DNA of 27,009 nucleotides, taken from positions 1-27,009 of the forward strand of contig NZER01000072.1 in assembly GCA_002690445.1 (NCBI GenBank), in the 5' to 3' direction. This document shows, one piece after another, positions 22,564 to 27,009 of this stretch. This stretch comes from Candidatus Pacearchaeota archaeon (lineage in GTDB: Archaea > Nanoarchaeota > Nanoarchaeia > Pacearchaeales > GW2011-AR1). The notes under the pieces are model-generated. The model was not told where the DNA came from. It worked only from the letters and a program-made list of their open reading frames with translations, and did not search any database. Both the position numbers and the translations under genes were made by a program. Each line of letters starts with the position of its first letter. The stretch's first letter is position 1.

Positions 22564-24287
22564 TGCCGTTCCTCCCTGCTGACTTCATCGGTGGCGACCT
22601 CCACTGGCTGCTCGACTTCGTTGTCAAGGACACGACGCTGCGCTTCTCCAGGGTTCCCGTGTCGGCGACGCTGCCTGATGGGGAGGAGTGGGACTATCAG
22701 GCGGGGCTGGAGTTCTCGGAGGAGTTCGAGGACGGCATCAACCCATTCGGCTCGACGCCCTCGGAGCATTCCGTAGAGATTACCCTCCACGCGTCTCTGC
22801 TCGTCGACGTGGCTGGCGAGATAATGAAGGGCTATGACCTGGCAGCAGCAAGGGGCAAGCTCTGGTTGTATGAGAAGAACAGCAAGAGTGCTGTCCTGTT
22901 CCTCGACGGTGTCGTCAGAAGCGTCGAGTGGGGGAGCATAGAGGAGCCCATCACCTTCTCGCTGGAGGAGGTCATCGCGGACGACGCTGGGTTGTTCCCC
23001 CCTCCCCTGGCTGTCATCGACAGAACCTCTTGGCCCAACGCTGTCGAGGACGTGCGAGGCGAGCGGTACCCTTGGATTTTCGGGGCACCCGGGAAGGCAT
23101 ACTCGGCCAGCGCAGCCGTCGCCTATGGGTACGGGTCGCCAGCGTTCCTCGTCGATGACACGGGCGGGGCGCAGAAGCTACTGATTGCGGGCCACCATGT
23201 AGCGGCAGGCCGGGTGACCCTAATCAACGACGAGACTGGGAGCGTCTCCGCGACCTCGCTGGTGACCAACGACTTCGACGGGAGAGGTCATCCAATCGCA
23301 TGGTGCGACGTTGCGTCGACAGGCTCAGGGGGAGGGGGAGCAGCGGAGCCCGACGACAAGTTCTTCATCAAGTGGCACAACTACGCAGGCACCGAGGCGG
23401 CGGGTGTAATGATGCCGGATGGGACTGGCATGTACGGGGCGGGCGACGTGCTTCGGTACATGCTCTCCTTCTCCAGACTTCGCATCGACCACGGACGACT
23501 CGCCGCTGCCATCCCGCAGCTCAACCAGTTTAGGATTGATACTGCTATCTGCTGCGGGCCGGACGAGCGCTTCACTCCGTGGGAATGGATAGAGGATCAC
23601 CTGTCGTCCATTCTCCCCGTGTCTTGGCGAATCTCGACTGGCGACCAGGGGGGCCATTACCCGGTCTACTGGAGGTTCGACGCAACCTCGCACGATGCAG
23701 TTGCCAACATCACCGCGACAGCCGAGGCCCATGCTGCCGATTCAATCAACCTCCACAGCGAGGTGGTCGCAGGGACGGCGTACCGAGACGGCATGGCGTC
23801 CTTCTCGCCTCGGTCAGAGGTAGCCAACGAGTTCACTCTGGACTTCCAGGGCGACTTCAAGGACGGGGCATATTGGGGGAGGCGGACATTGACTGGCGAC
23901 CACGCCCTCGCCGCACAGGACGACAGCGTCGGCTCCAACTTCTACTGCCACATCTCGAGGACGAGGTACCGGGGTCCAGACAACCTCCCGCAGACCGTCT
24001 CGATGGAGCTGACGACAGACGTCGTCTGGGACGAAGCGACGGCGACGGCGGTCCTCTCGTGGATGAGCAGGCGACACGCCATCCAGAGCATCTTCGTCTC
24101 TTACATCGTTGACGCGGAGGTCGCCTGTCACCTAGAACCTGGCGATATGCTTCTGGTGACAGACGCGGAACTCAAGTTCACCGAGTACCTGTTCATGGTC
24201 GAGCAGATAACATGGAGGTCCGACAGGTTCCTGGGGCTGGACCTTCGCTCGCTGACTGATGCAGCGAGGGACATGCTCGGAGCTTGA
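22563..24287 (+). CDS. Tail tip/hub structural protein
   Basis: A 574-residue protein with GTG start at 22563 (TAGTG overlap). The N-terminal 160 residues (GGDLHWLLDFVVKDTTLRFS, KLWLYEKNSKSAVLFLDGVV) resemble baseplate or tail-tip beta-sandwich domains, and RYPWIFGAPGKAY begins a second domain. The C-terminus (EPGDMLLVTDAELKFTEYLF through ITWRSDRFLGLDL) matches the end pattern of tail hub proteins, which describe how a ring protein is closed. Its position after tape measure and tail-tip fibre supports a hub at the distal end. I cannot tell whether it has peptidase or muralytic activity; no such motif is visible. Confidence 0.65.
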   Translation: MPFLPADFIGGDLHWLLDFVVKDTTLRFSRVPVSATLPDGEEWDYQAGLEFSEEFEDGINPFGSTPSEHSVEITLHASLLVDVAGEIMKGYDLAAARGKLWLYEKNSKSAVLFLDGVVRSVEWGSIEEPITFSLEEVIADDAGLFPPPLAVIDRTSWPNAVEDVRGERYPWIFGAPGKAYSASAAVAYGYGSPAFLVDDTGGAQKLLIAGHHVAAGRVTLINDETGSVSATSLVTNDFDGRGHPIAWCDVASTGSGGGGAAEPDDKFFIKWHNYAGTEAAGVMMPDGTGMYGAGDVLRYMLSFSRLRIDHGRLAAAIPQLNQFRIDTAICCGPDERFTPWEWIEDHLSSILPVSWRISTGDQGGHYPVYWRFDATSHDAVANITATAEAHAADSINLHSEVVAGTAYRDGMASFSPRSEVANEFTLDFQGDFKDGAYWGRRTLTGDHALAAQDDSVGSNFYCHISRTRYRGPDNLPQTVSMELTTDVVWDEATATAVLSWMSRRHAIQSIFVSYIVDAEVACHLEPGDMLLVTDAELKFTEYLFMVEQITWRSDRFLGLDLRSLTDAARDMLGA

Positions 24288-24305
24288 AGGCGAGGGACAC
24301 CACTG

Positions 24306-24635
24306 ATGGGTTTGGAAGCACTCGGAGACGCAGGCATCGGAGTCGTGGCTGCGGTCCTTATCATTCGCGAGGTCTTGAGTTACCTCAAGGCCCGAGAAGC
24401 TCGAGAGGCTGCGAGCAAAGGAGACGATGACGGCGACTGCGACGAGGCTCTCGGCAAGCTCGACAGCATCGACGGGAAGCTCGACGACCTAGCGGGGGCG
24501 ACGTTGCAGATGTCCGCGATTCTGTCGCGCACCGACCCTGATGGGCTGCCGCTCTGTTACACGCCACGCAGTCTCGTCTCGACTCTCGAGAAGCTAGCGT
24601 CGAGCGTCGACAGGCTCGGAGAGCGCATCAGGTGA
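24306..24635 (+). CDS. Membrane-anchored coiled-coil protein of the lysis region
   Basis: A 109-residue protein with one N-terminal membrane segment (GIGVVAAVLIIREVLSYL, about 9-26), a charged acidic linker, and a helix with heptads (ALGKLDSIDGKLDDLAGATL). This layout resembles XhlA-type phage membrane proteins that help lysis enzymes reach the wall. Its end overlaps the lysin candidate by GTGA. It could be a holin or accessory protein; the single membrane segment suggests an accessory or class III-type role. Confidence 0.6.
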   Translation: MGLEALGDAGIGVVAAVLIIREVLSYLKAREAREAASKGDDDGDCDEALGKLDSIDGKLDDLAGATLQMSAILSRTDPDGLPLCYTPRSLVSTLEKLASSVDRLGERIR

Positions 24636-25222
24636 CGCACCCTATCCTCGTCAGAGTCAAAGAAATCGGCGGCGCAGTCTTCACGGACGGCGACTGGAAT
24701 CTCAACATCGTCGGCATCCGAACCTGGCGCGGCTACCCCAACATCTTCGACGACGTTCTCCATGTCCTCTACAAGGAGCGCGGGCAGTGGGTCGACCGCT
24801 GGTGGCCTATCACGACCGACCCCGGTGCGTACTGGCTCCAGCATCCGATGAATCGTCTCGGCTGTGCTGCTGTCGTTGCCGACCGTCAGTATAGGTCCTG
24901 CTGGCGGCTCGGTCTGCATCGAGGCAAGTACCTCGCGCTGGTTCAACGAGACTGCTGGGACATCGCCGTCCATCGAGACGACAACCTCGACAGCAAGGTC
25001 GACTACCGCGAAGACAACATCGACGTCGGCAACCACGCTATCAACTGCCACCGAGCAACGACACGCAGCGGAGGCTCTGTTCAGGTTGACAAGTGGAGCG
25101 CTGGCTGCCAAGTCTTCGCAGACCCGGACGACTTCGACGCCTTCGTTCGGCTCTGCAAGAAACAGCAGAGCGAGCGAGGCTTCGAGCGCTTCACCTACAC
25201 CCTCCTCTCGGAGTGGACATGA
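24632..25222 (+). CDS. Putative lysis enzyme with His...SxGC (L,D-transpeptidase-like) signature
   Basis: A 196-residue protein with GTG start at 24632. It has TTDPGAYWLQHPMNRLGCAA (61-80), LGLHRGKYLALVQ (93-105) and NCHRATTRSGG...VDKWSAGCQVF (138-162). His140 is followed by Ser156-Ala-Gly-Cys159, close to the His-x(14-17)-S/T-H-G-C catalytic motif of YkuD-type L,D-transpeptidases. I recall this pattern in phage proteins next to holins, usually unnamed. It probably acts on peptidoglycan peptides as the phage lysin; no lysozyme, amidase or CHAP motif is present elsewhere in this window. There is no signal peptide, so export would need a holin. It overlaps both neighbours by four bases. Confidence 0.6.
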   Translation: MTHPILVRVKEIGGAVFTDGDWNLNIVGIRTWRGYPNIFDDVLHVLYKERGQWVDRWWPITTDPGAYWLQHPMNRLGCAAVVADRQYRSCWRLGLHRGKYLALVQRDCWDIAVHRDDNLDSKVDYREDNIDVGNHAINCHRATTRSGGSVQVDKWSAGCQVFADPDDFDAFVRLCKKQQSERGFERFTYTLLSEWT

Positions 25223-25407
25223 CACCACGAGCCAGCAAGACCATCACCGTCGGCGCGATTCTGCTCGTCGTCGCAATCGTTGCGGGCTTCTCCGCGCTTC
25301 GACGCGACAGCGAGCCAGCGGAGCCAGTCGAAGTCGAAGACGACGACAGCGCAGATGACGACGACAGCGGAAGATTCGACTACCTACCCCCAGCTCCGAA
25401 GGAGTAA
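25219..25407 (+). CDS. Small single-span membrane protein with acidic tail (62 aa)
   Basis: Starts at the ATG of an ATGA overlap with the lysin candidate, with GGAG 6 bases upstream. The 62-residue product has a basic N-terminus, one membrane segment (TVGAILLVVAIVAGFSAL, about 10-27) and a very acidic tail (VEVEDDDSADDDDSG) ending in a Pro-rich YLPPAPKE. The layout could be an inner-membrane spanin or antiholin-like protein, but there is no lipobox partner and I cannot choose. Confidence 0.65.
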   Translation: MTPRASKTITVGAILLVVAIVAGFSALRRDSEPAEPVEVEDDDSADDDDSGRFDYLPPAPKE

Positions 25408-25410
25408 CAG

Positions 25411-25608
25411 ATGACCATTCCCGACAGACTACGCAGCCGGAAGTTCTGGCTCGCGGTGACGGGCGCACTGATGGGCGTCGCGCTCCCCATCCTGAACGGC
25501 GAAGTGCCTCCCGAGCGCGGGCTCGAAGCTGCTGCTGCCATTCTCGTTTCGTACATTCTCGGACAGGCGTGGCAAGACTCGCAGAAGGGCGACGACGATG
25601 CCTCGTAA
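25411..25608 (+). CDS. Two-span small membrane protein, holin candidate
   Basis: A 65-residue protein with AAGGAG 7 bases upstream. RSRKFWLAVTGALMGVALPI forms the first membrane span and GLEAAAAILVSYILGQAW the second, joined by a short loop (NGEVPPER); the ends are charged. Size, two spans and placement after the lysin fit a class II holin that opens the membrane to release the lysin. It overlaps the following gene by 11 bases. Confidence 0.65.
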   Translation: MTIPDRLRSRKFWLAVTGALMGVALPILNGEVPPERGLEAAAAILVSYILGQAWQDSQKGDDDAS

Positions 25609-26125
25609 AGCAGCAGCGAAGAAGACAGCAGCGAAGAAGAAGCCCGCAGCGAAGAAGACAGCAGCGAAGAAGAAGCCCGCAGCGAAGAAGCAGACGTCGA
25701 ATCCTAGCGCGCCCAGAGCGTCGACAAGACGTCGCAGGCTCGAACACAAGCAACGCGCAGCAGAGGCAATCGAGAAGCACTCAGGGCCCGTCCTGCGCCT
25801 TCTGGCAGATGTCGTCCACGAACTCGCAGACGAGGTCGATGGGCTCAGCCAGATGGAGCAGGACCTCGCCTACTGTGCCGAGCTGTCGCATCGACTCGAC
25901 AAGGCTGTCACCTTCGGCGACCCGCTGCTCGAGGCCCTCGACGGACTCGTGCTGTTCTTCGTCGCTGCTGCTGCCGTCGGTATCTTCCGGGCAGTCGAGC
26001 GCCACGAGAACATCAAGTCGCGAAGGCTGTCTCGCCTCAAGGACAGGTTGGTCGAGCGAGGCGACAAGCTGACAGCAGGACAGCGACAGCGACTTGAACG
26101 CAGAATCAAGCGGCTCGAGGGTTAG
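25598..26125 (+). CDS. Histone H1-like Lys/Ala tail joined to a membrane-spanning helical protein
   Basis: A 175-residue protein. Residues 1-32 are Lys/Ala/Pro-rich with two exact copies of AAKKTAAKKKP, like the C-terminal tail of histone H1. Residues about 43-110 are helical, a single hydrophobic segment (LVLFFVAAAAVGIF, about 117-130) follows, and the last 45 residues are basic and helical (RRLSRLKDRLVERG, RLERRIKRLEG). The gene closes the rightward block, and its stop overlaps that of the opposing gene. The tail suggests nucleic-acid or membrane-lipid binding. Function is unknown. Confidence 0.7.
   Translation: MPRKAAAKKTAAKKKPAAKKTAAKKKPAAKKQTSNPSAPRASTRRRRLEHKQRAAEAIEKHSGPVLRLLADVVHELADEVDGLSQMEQDLAYCAELSHRLDKAVTFGDPLLEALDGLVLFFVAAAAVGIFRAVERHENIKSRRLSRLKDRLVERGDKLTAGQRQRLERRIKRLEG
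25613..25690 (+). repeat. Two and a third copies of a 33-bp in-gene tandem repeat
   Basis: Exact 33-base units at 25613-25645 and 25646-25678, each starting GCAGCGAAGAAGACAGCAGC and ending AAGCCC, are followed by a 12-base partial copy (25679-25690). Each unit encodes AAKKTAAKKKP. The two full copies are identical at DNA level, so the duplication is recent or homogenised and copy number may vary between relatives. Confidence 0.9.
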
Positions 26126-26346
26126 CTTCGCAGCTCGACAGTCGCCGCGATTAGATACGCAGCATGGTCGAGGAACTCCTGCGCTGTTATCAGCGGCCCC
26201 TCTGCGAGCAGACAGCCGTCGTGGTCCTCTGCGCCGCACTCGACGCAGAGTCCGTCCTTCTCTCGTTGCTGCTCGATTGACGAGACGACAGCGACACGCA
26301 GAGCGAGGAAGCCTTCGTCGACAGGGTCATCCGTCCAGAGCGTCAT
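26122..26346 (-). CDS. Small acidic protein with CxxC motif (74 aa)
   Basis: Leftward gene. The start at ATG 26346 is chosen because GGAGG lies 10 bases upstream; another ATG at 26367 has no such site. The 74-residue product contains CVECGAEDHDGC, a possible half zinc site, and a helical C-terminus (AQEFLDHAAYLIAATVELRS). Its TAA stop (26124-26122) overlaps the TAG stop of the opposing gene within TTAG, so no space remains for a terminator between the two. Family unknown. Confidence 0.6.
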   Translation of the reverse strand: MTLWTDDPVDEGFLALRVAVVSSIEQQREKDGLCVECGAEDHDGCLLAEGPLITAQEFLDHAAYLIAATVELRS

Positions 26347-26533
26347 CGGCGGTCGTCCTCCAGTCATTGTCGAACAGGCCCGGGGCCTGTCGCATCAGAG
26401 CCACCTGACTCGAGAGGACTCCAGACCCAGGGAATAGGTCGTCGATGACATCCCCCTCGCGGAACCCAAGCATCAGGAGCAACCAGTTGCAGAACTGCGG
26501 CGGCTTCGACCCTAGCAGAGAGCTGCCGTTCAG
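26327..26533 (-). pseudogene. Short remnant of a DNA methyltransferase (cofactor-binding motif only)
   Basis: The frame reads SLLGSKPPQFCNWLLLMLGF then DVIDDLFPGSG, the KPP...DLFPGSG pattern that binds S-adenosylmethionine in a phage methyltransferase family. Only about 68 residues are present and the catalytic motif is absent. No ATG or GTG lies in frame before this domain. The best coupled start is CTG 26533, which forms a CTGA overlap with the upstream stop like the ATGA/GTGA junctions elsewhere; a TTG at 26578 is the other option. It may be a decayed gene whose N-terminal part was replaced by the zinc-ribbon gene, or a small adapter. It overlaps the 26346 start by 20 bases. Confidence 0.5.
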
Positions 26534-26883
26534 GCCCGACTGACCTTTGCGTCGCGGCGTCGATGAGCGTCTCCGCAAGACACGCAGTCGAGCGAGTCGG
26601 TCGATGCGTCAAGCCTCAGGTCGCCAGAGCCGCAGCTCGAGCAACGCTCGACAGCGTACCCGCCTTCGACCCATTCGCGCCACGACTCGACGCATGGTTC
26701 GCAGAGCATCCCGCCGACAACGACAGGTGCCGAGGGGCCGCGCATCACCTGCGCGACGTTCGCCCACTCATCTGCTGATGGGTCGACGGGCACGCCGCAG
26801 CGGAAGCAGTAGCCGACCCGCGTCGCGTCGTCTAAGAATTGCGGGAGCGTCTCGCAGACGACTGTCGATTCGATTCTATCCAT
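26530..26883 (-). CDS. Zinc-ribbon protein with four CxxC pairs (117 aa)
   Basis: A 117-residue leftward protein with GGAGG close before its ATG at 26883. Four CxxC pairs lie at Cys26/29, Cys61/64, Cys81/84 and Cys100/103 (CFRC, CEPC, CSSC, CVSC), enough for two zinc sites. The segment between the first two contains DEWANVAQVMRG. Such proteins bind nucleic acid or act as adapters. The C-terminus is basic (RRRDAKVSRA). It belongs to a leftward group that probably continues beyond the right edge. Confidence 0.75.
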   Translation of the reverse strand: MDRIESTVVCETLPQFLDDATRVGYCFRCGVPVDPSADEWANVAQVMRGPSAPVVVGGMLCEPCVESWREWVEGGYAVERCSSCGSGDLRLDASTDSLDCVSCGDAHRRRDAKVSRA

Positions 26884-27009
26884 CTGTTCCTCCGATGAGT
26901 GCGCCCCGTCTCTCCGTGTCGTCGAGAGACATTCGCCTGGGCGCGTGGCTAGACCACGCTGGCAACGGAACAGACGCGCTCGGAGCTGCCAGACAGCCGT
27001 GCGAAGGAC
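26884..27009. other. Unresolved right edge
   Basis: Two readings are possible. Leftward, one frame runs from the edge through MSLDDTERRGALIGGTDG to a TAG that overlaps the zinc-ribbon start by several bases, as expected for an upstream gene of the same operon. Rightward, an ATG at 26894 opens a frame (MSAPRLSVSSRDIRLGAWLD) that is still open at the edge but has no ribosome-binding site. Codon use does not separate them clearly, so I call neither. Confidence 0.4.

Noticed and set aside
25613..25690. Short tandem repeat as a CRISPR array
   Set aside because: There are no spacers between units, and the repeat is in frame inside a coding region.
26894..27009. Rightward gene start at the right edge
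   Set aside because: There is no ribosome-binding site and only 10 bases to the divergent zinc-ribbon start; a leftward upstream gene is equally possible, so no call was made.

Overview
The window is a contiguous piece of a tailed-phage genome, or a prophage in a high-GC bacterium. By eye it is about 60-63% G+C, densely packed, with clear Shine-Dalgarno sites and stop/start overlaps (ATGA, GTGA, TAATG). One long rightward block carries packaging, head, connector, tail and lysis genes in the order usual for a siphovirus: small and large terminase, portal, scaffold-like protein, capsid, connectors, tail tube, overlapping tail chaperones with a probable -1 frameshift, an 846-residue tape measure, tail-tip proteins and a lysis region. 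I see no integrase, tRNA, rRNA, CRISPR array or insertion sequence. The host cannot be named from the sequence.

Layout. Positions 1-2860 hold leftward genes: an excisionase-type DNA-binding protein, a winged-helix replication initiator, a probable helicase loader, then an AT-rich palindromic island and an acidic zinc-ribbon-like protein running off the left edge. Positions 2861-2960 are a divergent control region. From 2961 the rightward block opens with a ParB-like/DNA methyltransferase fusion and a RusA-type resolvase, then terminase (4829-6612), portal (6619), scaffold candidate (8364), capsid (9164), small head proteins and a LamG-like protein (10180-12484), connector and neck proteins (12484-14968), tail tube (14988), tail chaperones (15672-16468), tape measure (16478), a 1180-residue tail protein with three sialidase Asp-boxes (19021), a tail hub candidate (22563), and a lysis and membrane-protein cluster (24306-26125). 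Positions 26122-27009 return to leftward genes: two small cysteine-containing proteins and a short methyltransferase-like remnant.

How it works together. The leftward genes probably act early (replication and control), and the rightward block late (packaging, virion assembly, lysis). The capsid gene has its own candidate promoter, a repeat-rich leader that can fold over its ribosome-binding site, and a strong hairpin after its stop codon, which suggests separately tuned capsid expression.

The most unusual genome-wide signal is strong avoidance of GATC. I found only about twelve sites by eye in 27 kb, with isoleucine codons switching from ATC to ATT or ATA after codons ending in G. Other points worth attention are the capsid leader, the AT-rich nested palindrome beside the replication genes, a cysteine/histidine lysis-enzyme candidate, and a histone-H1-like tail on a membrane protein.
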